DNA of 64,000 bases from an uncultured Shinella sp. Its GTDB lineage: Bacteria > Pseudomonadota > Alphaproteobacteria > Rhizobiales > Rhizobiaceae. The stretch covers positions 1 through 64,000 of the forward strand of contig NZ_CAMLFY010000001.1 in the NCBI RefSeq assembly GCF_946479415.1, in the 5' to 3' direction. Position numbers and translations under genes: made by a program. Below, in pieces: positions 52,728-61,693 of the stretch. The notes beneath the pieces are model-generated. The model saw only the letters and a list, made by a program, of their open reading frames with translations, searched no databases and had not been told where the DNA came from. Numbering within the stretch: position 1 is the first letter of the stretch; each line of letters starts with the position of its first letter.

Positions 52728-52772
52728 GCATCATCCGACGCCGAAGCGAGATCGCTCGGCGTCGGATGATGC
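52728..52772. repeat. long perfect hairpin between exoU and exoV (possible RIME-like element)
   Basis: Seventeen perfect base pairs (GCATCATCCGACGCCGA / TCGGCGTCGGATGATGC), then an unpaired A and four more pairs with a GA loop. It begins within 3 nt of the exoU stop and fills the 61-bp gap between convergent genes. It may end both transcripts, though no T-run is present. The shape resembles dispersed rhizobial intergenic palindromes. Confidence 0.65.
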
Positions 52773-52787
52773 AGTCAAAACAAAAAC

Positions 52788-53717
52788 CTAGAAATAGTCG
52801 CGCCGCACATTCTCCAGCACCGCATAAAGGCGCTCCTTGCGCTCCGAAAGGCGGGCATCCGTGCTCAGTTGCGGTTCGGCACGGCCTGCCTGCCACAGAC
52901 CCAACGTCGAGGGCGCGGCAAGCACCTGCTTGGCCGCAAGACGCAAGCCCCCGCGGGAGCCTGTCTGCGCGACGGTGACCGCGCCCTCCCCCGCCCCTGC
53001 AAAGGCCGCGCCATCATAATCGACACCCCAGAAGCGGGCACCCTTGATGATCGCCTCGGCCCGCGTGGAGATAGGAATGCGGCGCGGCCGGTGCTCGACG
53101 CCGAGCGTGGCCGCCCAATCCTGCCACTTGAAGCTGTTGATATTGGCCGACGTGCTGACTGCGACCCACGGCACGCGGAAGGCATCGGCCAGGATCGCGC
53201 CATGCATGGATTCAGCGATGATCAGCTCGGCCTGGGCGATTTCGCGGATCACATCCTTCGCCTCGCCGCGCGGATCGATATAGTGCATGCCCGCGGTCGC
53301 GCAGACCACCGGCCAGAGACCCGCCACCGCCGATTCCCAATGCGGAACGAAGGCGCAGGAATAACGCTTCGGCTGATTTGCGAATTCCGGCATGTCGGCG
53401 ACCAGCACCGCCGGATCGATGATACCGAGATCTTCCGCGACCCCGACCTTTGACGCCGTCAGCGGCCCGCGCACGCAGCGGATATCCCACAGGCTTTTGT
53501 CGCGCATATCGGGCAAGATGCCGTAGCCGAAGCCGCTGCCGAGCACGAGTTTACGTCCCTCCTCGGGCAGAAGGGTCTTGGTCAGCACCGTTCCGACGCC
53601 GACGAGAAGCACGTCCGGATGGACCTCGCGAAACCCCGGCAGCAGGAAATCCCAGAGCCAGAGATTGAGGTCGTCACCGAAATTGCCGTGCTGTGATTCC
53701 CAGTAATAGGGCTTCAT
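52788..53717 (-). CDS. exoV: succinoglycan pyruvyl (ketal) transferase
   Basis: 309 residues of the polysaccharide pyruvyl-transferase family (PF04230 type), with GNFGDDLNLWLW at the N terminus, LLVGVGTVLTKTL and the later LIIAESMHGAILADAF motif. ExoV adds the pyruvate ketal to the last glucose. It is downstream of exoW on the minus strand with a 23-bp gap. Confidence 0.92.
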   Translation of the reverse strand: MKPYYWESQHGNFGDDLNLWLWDFLLPGFREVHPDVLLVGVGTVLTKTLLPEEGRKLVLGSGFGYGILPDMRDKSLWDIRCVRGPLTASKVGVAEDLGIIDPAVLVADMPEFANQPKRYSCAFVPHWESAVAGLWPVVCATAGMHYIDPRGEAKDVIREIAQAELIIAESMHGAILADAFRVPWVAVSTSANINSFKWQDWAATLGVEHRPRRIPISTRAEAIIKGARFWGVDYDGAAFAGAGEGAVTVAQTGSRGGLRLAAKQVLAAPSTLGLWQAGRAEPQLSTDARLSERKERLYAVLENVRRDYF

Positions 53718-53740
53718 GTCCTCTCCTTGGAAACGGTGGT

Positions 53741-54700
53741 TCAGCGGGAAAACTTGCCGATGGCAAGTTCGAAAACGCTGGTAAACAGTCTGGGATCACG
53801 CACCGCCCACCGGGCGAGCATATCGAACTGCGGTAGCTTGCGATGTTTCACGCGCCGCGCCTGCCCCCACAGGGCCTGCCGTCGCGCGGTCTGTTTATAG
53901 GAGCGCAGCGACGCGATCTCGGCTGGACGCTCCGCGAATCGCTGCTCCAGCCTGTCCAGCGCCACCCAGGTGTTGAACTGCTGGCGCAGGAACTGCGGCG
54001 AATCATTATCGACGCCATGGAAGATATTGAGCCCCTCGCCGCGCACCGCACCCGCCGCCGCGCTCAGCACGACGCGTTGGGCGGCCAGTACGCAGTCGCA
54101 GAAGAACAACACGTCCTCCGCCGCGAGCCGAAGCGCCGCATCGAAGCGCACACGCTCGATGAGCGGGCGGCCGATGACCATTGCGGAGAGGTGGAGAAAA
54201 CTCCAGTTCTTCAGCATGACCTGGGTCAGGCCGGGGATTTCGATCAGCAGCGGATCGTCCGCAAGACGCACCACGGCTTCGGTCTTCTCAAGGTCTGCAA
54301 CACCGAAATGATAGTAGAAAGCGTCACTGCCGGTGATCGAGGCGAAATAGCAGTTCGCGTCGAATTGCGACATCGCGCTTACGGCGTTCGAAAGGTGCTG
54401 AGGCGTCCAGGTGTCGTCCGAATCAAGGAAGGCGACGAACTCGGTTTCAGCGGCAACATGGTCGAGGCCTGCATTGCGCGCACCGCCCGGACCGGCATTT
54501 TCCTGCCGCACGATGCGGATGCGGGAACGTTCTTCGTCCGAAAAACCGACGACGTCGCCATCGGCTGGATAGGGTGATTCATCGTCGATGACGATGACAT
54601 CGAGGTCTTTGAAACTTTGGGAAAAAACAGACGTCAAAGCACGTCTGAGAATACCCGCCTCCTTTTGGTAAAAGGGAATGATAACTGAAAGCTTCGCCAT
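53741..54700 (-). CDS. exoW: succinoglycan glycosyltransferase ExoW (GT2)
   Basis: 319 residues of GT2: [44 protein letters not shown] and the DXD-like FLDSDDTWTP. ExoW adds the seventh sugar in S. meliloti. It diverges from exoT across a 123-bp gap in which no clear operator was found. Confidence 0.92.
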   Translation of the reverse strand: MAKLSVIIPFYQKEAGILRRALTSVFSQSFKDLDVIVIDDESPYPADGDVVGFSDEERSRIRIVRQENAGPGGARNAGLDHVAAETEFVAFLDSDDTWTPQHLSNAVSAMSQFDANCYFASITGSDAFYYHFGVADLEKTEAVVRLADDPLLIEIPGLTQVMLKNWSFLHLSAMVIGRPLIERVRFDAALRLAAEDVLFFCDCVLAAQRVVLSAAAGAVRGEGLNIFHGVDNDSPQFLRQQFNTWVALDRLEQRFAERPAEIASLRSYKQTARRQALWGQARRVKHRKLPQFDMLARWAVRDPRLFTSVFELAIGKFSR

Positions 54701-54823
54701 TTTTTCGTCCCTGTGTTCTCTCTAGAAAGACGTTCGTCTGGTCTCCTCCCACCGGGGCGCGGCCGTTTCCGGCGCAGGCTTGTCGTCGTCGTCAAAGCTC
54801 CTATTGCGATACAGGATCCCGCT

Positions 54824-56302
54824 ATGTCCCAGTCCGTGAATGCCAAGTCGGTCACCCGAAATGTCGGCTGGAGTGTCCTATCCAAGACAAGCACATTCGG
54901 GCTTAAATTTGTCACCGTGCCGATTTTGGCCCGGCTGCTGACGCCCGAGGAGTTCGGCGGCGTGGCCGTCGCACTGGCCGTCGTGCAGTTCCTCGCAATG
55001 ATCGGCGGGGCGGGTCTCGCCTCCGCCTTGATCCTCGAAACCAGGGAAGACGAGGAGACGATCCACTCGGTTTTCTGGGCCAATCTCGCCTTCGCCTGCC
55101 TGATGGCGGCGGGGCTCTACATCTGGGCCGAACCGCTCGCCGGCTGGTTCGGTGCGGCGGACGCAGCCTATCTGTTGCGCCTCATGTGCCTGCTCATTCC
55201 GCTCCAGCTTGCCGGCGACGTGGCCTATGCGCTGGTCGCCCGGCGCATGCAGTTCAGCCGGGACGCGCTATGGAGCATGATCTCCGAATCGATTGCGGCG
55301 ATCGTCGCCGTTATCCTGGCACTGGCCGGTTTCGGCGTCTGGGCGCTGGTCGCGCAGCTTTTCGTCGCCGGCGTCATCCGGCTTGCCGGCCTGTTTTTCG
55401 TCTCACGCTATCTGCCACGCTTCCGGTTTCGAGCCGAAGGCGTCATTCGTTTGGCACGCTTCAGCCTTGGCCTGATGGGCTCGGAAGTCGCCAATTTCGT
55501 TACCTTCCAGTCCCCCATGGTCGTGATCTCACGCTTCCTCGGCCTTGCCGATGCCGGCGCCTATTCCGCCGCCAACCGCTTCTCCAGCATTCCCAATCAG
55601 GTCGTGCTGTCGGGCGTTATGGGCGTACTGTTTCCCGCCTTCAGTGCGATGATGCACGATCGCGAGCGCCGGTCGCAGGCGCTGATGTTGAGCACGCAGG
55701 TGACGACGTTGCTGCTCGCGCCCATGATGTTCGGCCTCTGGGCGCTTGCCGAACCTTCCATGCTGCTGCTGTTCGGCCCGCAATGGGCCGCCGCCTGGCC
55801 TGTGCTCGGCCTGCTCGCGCTCTCCAAGGGCCTGCTGACCCCTTGCAGCACCTTCATTCCCTATCTGAAAGGCTCCGGCCATGGCGGGGCGCTGTTCTGG
55901 TGGGCGATAGGCCGCGCCGTTGCAACGACCGCGGCGGTCGCCTGGGGCGCCTATAACGGCACGCTGATCGAGGCGATGGTGGCACTCTGCCTTGTCAACA
56001 CCGTCGTGCTCATCGGCTATTCCTGGGTCGTCTTCCGCGTGGACGAGACACCCTTTCTCTCCGGCTTCTACCGCTCGATCCGCCCGATGCTGACGGCTGC
56101 GCTGATGGCCATCGCCGTGCGCGCCGCGCTCGACCACTATCTCGTTCAGCATTTCCATCCGGTCCTGCAGGTCGGCCTCGGCATCGCGCTCGGCGGCGCG
56201 ATCTACGCGGTTCTGACGATCCTCACCGAGCGTCCGCTCTTGAAAAAACTCGTCGATCTCGTCCGCCGGCCGAAAACCGCCGTTGTCGCAGGCGTGCCTT
56301 GA
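54824..56302 (+). CDS. exoT: succinoglycan repeat-unit flippase (Wzx-like)
   Basis: 492 residues with about 12-14 membrane segments of the polysaccharide-transport (PST/MOP) family (FGLKFVTVPILARLLTPEEFGG, FVTFQSPMVVISRFLGLADAGAYSAANRF). ExoT moves lipid-linked repeats across the inner membrane and is linked to low-molecular-weight product. I start at the ATG at 54824, where the family N terminus begins; upstream codons overlap the divergent exoW leader. Confidence 0.92.
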   Translation: MSQSVNAKSVTRNVGWSVLSKTSTFGLKFVTVPILARLLTPEEFGGVAVALAVVQFLAMIGGAGLASALILETREDEETIHSVFWANLAFACLMAAGLYIWAEPLAGWFGAADAAYLLRLMCLLIPLQLAGDVAYALVARRMQFSRDALWSMISESIAAIVAVILALAGFGVWALVAQLFVAGVIRLAGLFFVSRYLPRFRFRAEGVIRLARFSLGLMGSEVANFVTFQSPMVVISRFLGLADAGAYSAANRFSSIPNQVVLSGVMGVLFPAFSAMMHDRERRSQALMLSTQVTTLLLAPMMFGLWALAEPSMLLLFGPQWAAAWPVLGLLALSKGLLTPCSTFIPYLKGSGHGGALFWWAIGRAVATTAAVAWGAYNGTLIEAMVALCLVNTVVLIGYSWVVFRVDETPFLSGFYRSIRPMLTAALMAIAVRAALDHYLVQHFHPVLQVGLGIALGGAIYAVLTILTERPLLKKLVDLVRRPKTAVVAGVP

Positions 56303-56667
56303 GACTGCCCCAATTCGGCTGATCACCGCCGCAATCGCGTCGATCTTCGGCAGGGAACCTGCGGAACCACAAAAAACTTTCGATGCTTTCTGCACCCAAA
56401 AATTGCGGCTGGATCAGTATATTCGAATGGGCTTTTAAGTATTGCGGGACCGGGGATCGAACATCGTTGCGGATGCAAAAACACAGGGCGCTCACACGCC
56501 ATCGACGGCGCCACATATGCTGCAATGCAACCTTGATCGCCGATAATTTTGCTGCGCCGCCATATTTTTTGCCGCCCCGTCGCCCACACTCCTCTTCGTA
56601 GGCTCCAGTCTGCTCTTGTTTGAACGCCGTCCGGGGGGATCGGCTCACCAGAGGGGTGACGGACATC
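56303..56667 (+). other. 365-bp region before the exoHKLAMON operon
   Basis: AT-richer than the flanks. It holds one TGCAATGCA word (56521-56529) and a degenerate TTGC-GG-ATGCAAAA (56467-56480). Positions 56443-56470, read on the minus strand, look faintly like a tRNA 3' end but form no tRNA. The promoter of the large exoH operon should be here, but no clear boxes stand out. Confidence 0.55.
56520..56530. promoter_or_regulatory. TGCAATGCA-type site upstream of exoH
   Basis: CTGCAATGCAA, matching both arms of the exoY/exoX inverted repeat and the core of the exoU leader. It is 138 bp before the exoH start. Confidence 0.45.
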
Positions 56668-57789
56668 GTGACTATCGACGCGACCGTTTCAGCGCGCATC
56701 AATCTGATGCGCATCGTACTGATATCGGGGATCATCTTCGTGCATGTTCCCTATGACCCGGCAACGAACCCCTATCTGGGCACATTCGGCGGGCTCGACT
56801 GGTTGCGCGCCTTCCTCGCCGACAGCCTGTTCCGCATCGGCGTGCCCTGTCTCAGCGCCATCTCCGGCTACCTGCTCTTTCATCGCGGCCTCGAGGGTTT
56901 CGATTATCGCAAGATCTTGCGCAGTAAGGCGTCGTCGATCTTCCTGCCATTCCTCTTGTGGAACACGGCGTTCCTCGTGTTGGTCTACGCAGCGCAATCG
57001 CGCGGCATCGGCTTCGGCTACCTGCCCGACGTCGTAAATGCCGACTCGCGTGATCTGATCAATTTCGGCCTCGCCATCGAGACCTGGCCGATCAATATCC
57101 CGCTCTATTTCCTGCGCGACCTGCTGCTCTGCCTTCTGCTATCGCCGCTCATCGCCTTTTTTGTCCTGCGCTATCCGCGCACCGTGCTTGCCCTGATGCT
57201 GGCCTATGCGGTTCTGCCGCTGCCGAATGGTATCTTCCTGAAGAAATCCATCCTTTTCGGCTTCAGCTTCGGCGTCGCCATGGCGCTCCACCGCGTCGAC
57301 ATCACGCGCATGGACCGCTTCGCGAGCCCGGTCGTCGCGGCCGTTCTAGCGATGGCTGTTCTGCTTTCCTTCGTGCTTTATGCCTTCGGACCGGAATTTC
57401 CGGTCTGGCTCGACATGCTGCGCAGCCTCGCGGCGATCGCCGGGATTTTCGGCGCCTGGGCGCTCTCGGCGCTGCTCATCCAAACCGGCGCCGGCCGGGC
57501 ACTGTCGCGGCTGGGAGGCCTGAGCTTCTGGATTTTCTGCGGCCACTATCCGCTGCTCATCCTGTTCTGGATGGTGTGGAACCGGCTCGATATTGCCGAT
57601 TACCCGCTGTTTTACGCGGCAAGCCCGGTGCTGGCGCTTGTCATCCTCGTTTCGACCCATGCTGCGGCACGGCGCTTTGCACCGGCACTTGCCGCCATTC
57701 TCACCGGCCGCCGTGCAGGCGGCCAGAAACGGCCTGTGGCCAGCCATCCGCAGATGAAGCCCGATGGCTCCATCGCCCAACGGAGGTGA
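56668..57789 (+). CDS. exoH: succinoglycan O-succinyltransferase
   Basis: 373 residues from a GTG at 56668, following GAGGGG at some distance; a TTG at 56620 is the alternative. About ten membrane segments of the acyltransferase-3 family (RINLMRIVLISGIIFVHV, GVPCLSAISGYLLFHR, LGGLSFWIFCGHYPLLIL). ExoH adds succinate, the group that makes succinoglycan symbiotically active and cleavable. It heads a tightly packed plus-strand run; exoK starts 2 bp after it. Confidence 0.9.
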   Translation: MTIDATVSARINLMRIVLISGIIFVHVPYDPATNPYLGTFGGLDWLRAFLADSLFRIGVPCLSAISGYLLFHRGLEGFDYRKILRSKASSIFLPFLLWNTAFLVLVYAAQSRGIGFGYLPDVVNADSRDLINFGLAIETWPINIPLYFLRDLLLCLLLSPLIAFFVLRYPRTVLALMLAYAVLPLPNGIFLKKSILFGFSFGVAMALHRVDITRMDRFASPVVAAVLAMAVLLSFVLYAFGPEFPVWLDMLRSLAAIAGIFGAWALSALLIQTGAGRALSRLGGLSFWIFCGHYPLLILFWMVWNRLDIADYPLFYAASPVLALVILVSTHAAARRFAPALAAILTGRRAGGQKRPVASHPQMKPDGSIAQRR

Positions 57790-57791
57790 AC

Positions 57792-58568
57792 ATGACGATT
57801 TCCCTGAAAAAGACCCTCTGTGCCACGATGCTTTTGACATCCGCCGGCCCGCTCGCCGCGCAGGAGGGTGCAAACGGTACGTCCTTCGTCGAGGAATTCG
57901 ACACGCTCGATAGCGCCCGCTGGTATATTTCCGACGGCTGGAACAACGGCAAGCATCAGAATTGCACATGGTCGAAGGACCAGGTGGCGGTTGAAGACGG
58001 CAAGCTCACCCTCTCTTTCGACGCCAAGCCGGCGGGTGAACGGCAATATTCCTGCGGCGAGGTGCAGACCCGGAAACGCTACGGCTACGGCACCTATGAG
58101 GTGCGCATGAAGGCTGCGACGGGGTCGGGTCTCAACTCGGCTTTCTTCAGCTATATCGGCCCCGCCGACAAGAAACCGCACGACGAGATCGACTTCGAGG
58201 TTCTCGGCAAGGATACAGCCCGCGTGCAGGTCAACCAGTATATTGCCGGCAAGGGCGGCAACGAAAAGCTGCTGCCTGTGGAAGGCGGCGCAGACAGCGA
58301 TTTCAACGACTACGCCTTCGTCTGGCAGAAGGATCGCCTGCGCTACTACCTCAACGGCGCATTGGTGCACGAGGTGACGGACCCCGCGAAACTGCCGACA
58401 AATGCCCAGAAGATCTTCCTCTCGCTTTGGGGCACCGACACGCTGTCCGACTGGATGGGCCGTTTCGCTTTTGCCGGCAAGGCGACACTCGATGTCGAAC
58501 GCCTCGCCTTCACTGCCGAGGGTGATGCCTGCCAGTTCGACGGCTCCGTCGCCTGCCTCGCGAATTGA
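57792..58568 (+). CDS. exoK: secreted endo-beta-1,3-1,4-glycanase (GH16), succinoglycan depolymerase
   Basis: 258 residues with a signal peptide (1-23, PLAAQE). Glycoside hydrolase family 16 active site DEIDFEV with Glu132, Asp134 and Glu136 (the nucleophile, helper and acid/base). ExoK clips nascent succinoglycan to low-molecular-weight forms outside the cell. GGAGGTG lies 5 nt before the ATG. Confidence 0.95.
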   Translation: MTISLKKTLCATMLLTSAGPLAAQEGANGTSFVEEFDTLDSARWYISDGWNNGKHQNCTWSKDQVAVEDGKLTLSFDAKPAGERQYSCGEVQTRKRYGYGTYEVRMKAATGSGLNSAFFSYIGPADKKPHDEIDFEVLGKDTARVQVNQYIAGKGGNEKLLPVEGGADSDFNDYAFVWQKDRLRYYLNGALVHEVTDPAKLPTNAQKIFLSLWGTDTLSDWMGRFAFAGKATLDVERLAFTAEGDACQFDGSVACLAN

Positions 58569-58579
58569 CGGACAGGCCG

Positions 58580-59785
58580 ATGCTCAGGGTTTTGTATCTC
58601 GTTCACGACCTTTCCGATCCTGCCGTCCGCCGGCGGGTGCTGATGCTTGTGGCCGGTGGCGCGGCGGTCACGCTTGCCGGCTTCCGTCGCGGCGAAAACC
58701 GGCTCGCCGATATCGAGGGCATCGCGCCGCTGGAACTCGGCGCGACCGCAGATGCCCGCTTCGGGCAACGCGTCGCCGCCGTCGCTGTTGCCGCAGCAAA
58801 ACTTCCACGGCGGCTCGCCGGCATCGCCCGGCCGGATGTCATCCTCGCCCGCAATCTCGAAATGCTGGCGCTGGCGGGTCGCGCTTCCGAACATTTCGGT
58901 GGCGTACCGATCGCCTATGAATGCCTCGACATCCACCGCCTGCTGCTGAAAGACGGCCTGGCCGGCAAGGCCCTGCGCACGGCGGAACGCTATTTCGGCG
59001 GCAACACAAGCCTCCTCGTCACCAGTTCCCCTGCCTTCGTGGAACACTATTTCAAGCCGCTTTCCGGTATTCGCGCGCCGGTTCATCTCCTTGAAAACCG
59101 GGTTCTGGAACTCGATGGCGGCGAAACCGCCATCCCTGCCCGCGCGCGGCCATCCGGCGCGCCTTGGCGCATCGGCTGGTTCGGCGCGATCCGCTGCCGC
59201 AAGTCGCTCGATCTGCTCGCCGCCTTTACACGACGCATGGAGGGGCGCTTCGAGGTAGTTCTGCGCGGCCGGCCGGCGCGCAACGAATTTGATGATTTCG
59301 ACGGCCTTGTCGCCCGCGAACCCTATTTGCGTTTCGAGGGTCCCTACCGCAATCCGGAAGACCTTTCCGCCATCTATTCGGACGTCGATTTTGCCTGGGC
59401 GATCGACTTCTTCGAGGAGGGGCAGAACTCGCTTTGGCTCCTACCGAACCGGCTTTACGAGAGCTGCCGCCACGGTGCCCTGCCGATCGTTCTTGCGGGA
59501 ACCGAGACCGCGCGACTGGCCGGCAAACACGGCGTCGGCATCACGCTTTCCGATGCACGGCTCGAAACCCTGACCGACCGCCTCTCCGCCGTCGATGCGG
59601 CGGCCTATCAGGCACTTCATGCCAATCTCGTCGAAAGCGGCCCGCGTCCCTGGATCCTCGACCGTGATGACTGTGCCGCTTTCGTCCAGCGCCTCGCGGG
59701 CCTGCGCCAGCCGACGGGCCAGGCGGCAGCGTCGCAACCCGTTTCCTCCCTCGTCGCCAACAAGGTGGATTGCCATGACCGTTGA
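58580..59785 (+). CDS. exoL: succinoglycan glycosyltransferase ExoL
   Basis: 401 residues from the ATG at 58580; an in-frame TTG at 58565 overlaps the exoK stop. A GT-B-like glycosyltransferase (VLYLVHDLSDPAVRRRVLML, WRIGWFGAIRCRKSLDLLAAF, LPNRLYESCRHGALPIVL). In S. meliloti ExoL adds the third sugar. It overlaps exoA by 11 bp. Confidence 0.88.
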   Translation: MLRVLYLVHDLSDPAVRRRVLMLVAGGAAVTLAGFRRGENRLADIEGIAPLELGATADARFGQRVAAVAVAAAKLPRRLAGIARPDVILARNLEMLALAGRASEHFGGVPIAYECLDIHRLLLKDGLAGKALRTAERYFGGNTSLLVTSSPAFVEHYFKPLSGIRAPVHLLENRVLELDGGETAIPARARPSGAPWRIGWFGAIRCRKSLDLLAAFTRRMEGRFEVVLRGRPARNEFDDFDGLVAREPYLRFEGPYRNPEDLSAIYSDVDFAWAIDFFEEGQNSLWLLPNRLYESCRHGALPIVLAGTETARLAGKHGVGITLSDARLETLTDRLSAVDAAAYQALHANLVESGPRPWILDRDDCAAFVQRLAGLRQPTGQAAASQPVSSLVANKVDCHDR

Positions 59786-60773
59786 CGAAGTCGCAGCCGT
59801 GCGCTGCCTGATCGTGATCCCTTGCCTTAACGAGGCACCCTATCTCGAATCGCTGGTGAGCCAGCTCGAGCCGACGCTTGCGGAGCTCAACGCGACGTTG
59901 GTCGTCGTCGATGGCGGCAGCACGGATGGCACGCGGGATATCGCCAGCAGCCTCGCCGCTCGCTTGCCGAAAATGCATGTGCTCGACAATCCCAAGCGCA
60001 TCCAGAGTGCCGCCATCAACCTCGCCATCGAGACCTTCGGCGTCGAGCACGACTATATGATCCGCATCGATGCGCACGGCACCTATCCCAGAGACTATTG
60101 CCGGGTGCTGGTTGAGGATGCGCTGGAGACGGGGGCGGATTCCGTCGTGGTGGCCATGCAGACCGTCGGCTTCGGCACGTTCCAGAAGGCGACCGCCGTC
60201 GCGCAGAACTCTGTGCTGGGCAATGGCGGGGCAAAACATCGCGTGGGAGCGACGAGCCACTGGGCGGATCACGGTCATCATGCGCTGATGCGCATCGCCG
60301 CCTTTCGCGCCGTTGGCGGCTATGACGAAAGCTTCACCGCCAATGAGGATGCCGAGTGCGACTACCGTCTCCACCAAGCAGGCTACCGCATCTGGATGAC
60401 GGCGCGCACCAGCATGATCTACTATCCGCGTTCGAGTGCGCTGCCGCTCTTCAAACAATATTTCGGCTATGGCCGCGGCCGGGCGCGCAACTTCCTGAAG
60501 CACCGCGCGCGCCCGAGCCTTCGCCAGTTGCTGCCTTTGATGGTGGCGCCCGTCGCCGTCGGAGCGTTCCTGGCCGCCCTCACCTGGATTGCCGCAGTGC
60601 CGTTCGTTTTGTGGGCCGCCGCCTGCCTCGGCTATGGCGCCTGGATGGCGCTCGGCCAGCGCAACCCCTATGGCCCATTGGCCGCCGTCTCCGCCATGAT
60701 CATGCATTTCGCCTGGTCGGCCGGCTTCTGGCGCGAACTGCTCGACATCCGCCAGCGGAGGCTGCCGGCATGA
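59775..60773 (+). CDS. exoA: succinoglycan glucosyltransferase ExoA (GT2)
   Basis: 332 residues: GT2 catalytic domain (CLIVIPCLNEAPYLESL, VVVDGGSTDGTRD, IRIDAHGTYPRDY, NEDAECDYRLHQAGYRIW) and a C-terminal membrane pair (about 245-310). ExoA adds the first glucose to the lipid-linked galactose. The ATG lies inside the end of exoL, and its stop overlaps the exoM start (ATGA). Confidence 0.93.
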   Translation: MTVDEVAAVRCLIVIPCLNEAPYLESLVSQLEPTLAELNATLVVVDGGSTDGTRDIASSLAARLPKMHVLDNPKRIQSAAINLAIETFGVEHDYMIRIDAHGTYPRDYCRVLVEDALETGADSVVVAMQTVGFGTFQKATAVAQNSVLGNGGAKHRVGATSHWADHGHHALMRIAAFRAVGGYDESFTANEDAECDYRLHQAGYRIWMTARTSMIYYPRSSALPLFKQYFGYGRGRARNFLKHRARPSLRQLLPLMVAPVAVGAFLAALTWIAAVPFVLWAAACLGYGAWMALGQRNPYGPLAAVSAMIMHFAWSAGFWRELLDIRQRRLPA

Positions 60774-61693
60774 ACACGCCCCTGCGCATCGATATCGCCG
60801 TCTGCACCTTCCGCCGTGAGATCCTGACGGAAACGCTCGCATCGCTCGCGACGCTGAAAGTGCCCGAGGGCGTCAGCCTTCGCATCATCGTGGCCGACAA
60901 TGATATCGAGCCAAGCGCCTATCCGCGCGTCGAGGCCGCCGCGGGCTGGATGCCGATGGAGATCGGCTATGTCCATTGCCCGGCCGGCAACATCTGCATC
61001 GCCCGCAACGCCTGCCTCGATCACAGCGACGCCGATTTCCTTGCCTTCGTCGATGACGACGAGACGGTGGAGCCGCAATGGCTGGCCAGGCTGCTTTACG
61101 CGGCGGAACTGAACGGCGCGGATGTCGTGCTCGGCCCTGTTCGCGCGCTCTACGCGCCGGGCACACCCGACTGGATGCGGCGTGGTGATTTCCACGCGAC
61201 ACGCCCCGTCTGGGTGAAGGGCGAGATCCGCACCGGCTATACTTGCAACGTGCTGATTCGGCTTGCCGCGCCGTCGATCGCCGGTCGCCGTTTCGATCTT
61301 TCGCTCGGCCGCAGCGGCGGCGAGGATTCCGCCTTCTTCAGCGGCGTCTACGATGCGGGTGGCCGCATCGTCTTTGCCGCCGATGCCTGGGTGGAGGAGC
61401 CCGTACCCGCCGCGCGCGCCCGCTTCACCTGGCTCGCCCAGCGGCGGCTGCGCATGGGCCAGACGCATGGCCGGCTGCTTGCCGAGCGGCGTGACGGCTT
61501 CGCGCGCATCAAGGCCGCAGCCCTTGCCGGCGCAAAATGCGCCACCTGCCTCACGGGCGCTGCCGCCTTCGCGCTTTTCCCCATTCGCCGCAACCGGTTC
61601 CTGCTGCGCGGCCTGCTGCATGCGGGCGCCATCGGCGGCCTGTTCGGTGCGCGTGCCATCGAACCCTACGGCAAGCTGGAGACGGCCCAATGA
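60770..61693 (+). CDS. exoM: succinoglycan glycosyltransferase ExoM (GT2)
   Basis: 307 residues of GT2 (RIDIAVCTFRREILTETLASL, IIVADNDIEPSAYP, FVDDDETVEPQWLA with a DDD metal motif, SGGEDSAFF). ExoM adds the fourth sugar. It has 4-bp overlaps with exoA and exoO. Confidence 0.92.
   Translation: MNTPLRIDIAVCTFRREILTETLASLATLKVPEGVSLRIIVADNDIEPSAYPRVEAAAGWMPMEIGYVHCPAGNICIARNACLDHSDADFLAFVDDDETVEPQWLARLLYAAELNGADVVLGPVRALYAPGTPDWMRRGDFHATRPVWVKGEIRTGYTCNVLIRLAAPSIAGRRFDLSLGRSGGEDSAFFSGVYDAGGRIVFAADAWVEEPVPAARARFTWLAQRRLRMGQTHGRLLAERRDGFARIKAAALAGAKCATCLTGAAAFALFPIRRNRFLLRGLLHAGAIGGLFGARAIEPYGKLETAQ

Noticed and set aside
56443..56480. tRNA-like 3' end on the minus strand (TTCGATCCCCGG)
   Set aside because: The T-stem does not pair and no anticodon or acceptor arms can be drawn. 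Possibly a chance match or decayed remnant.
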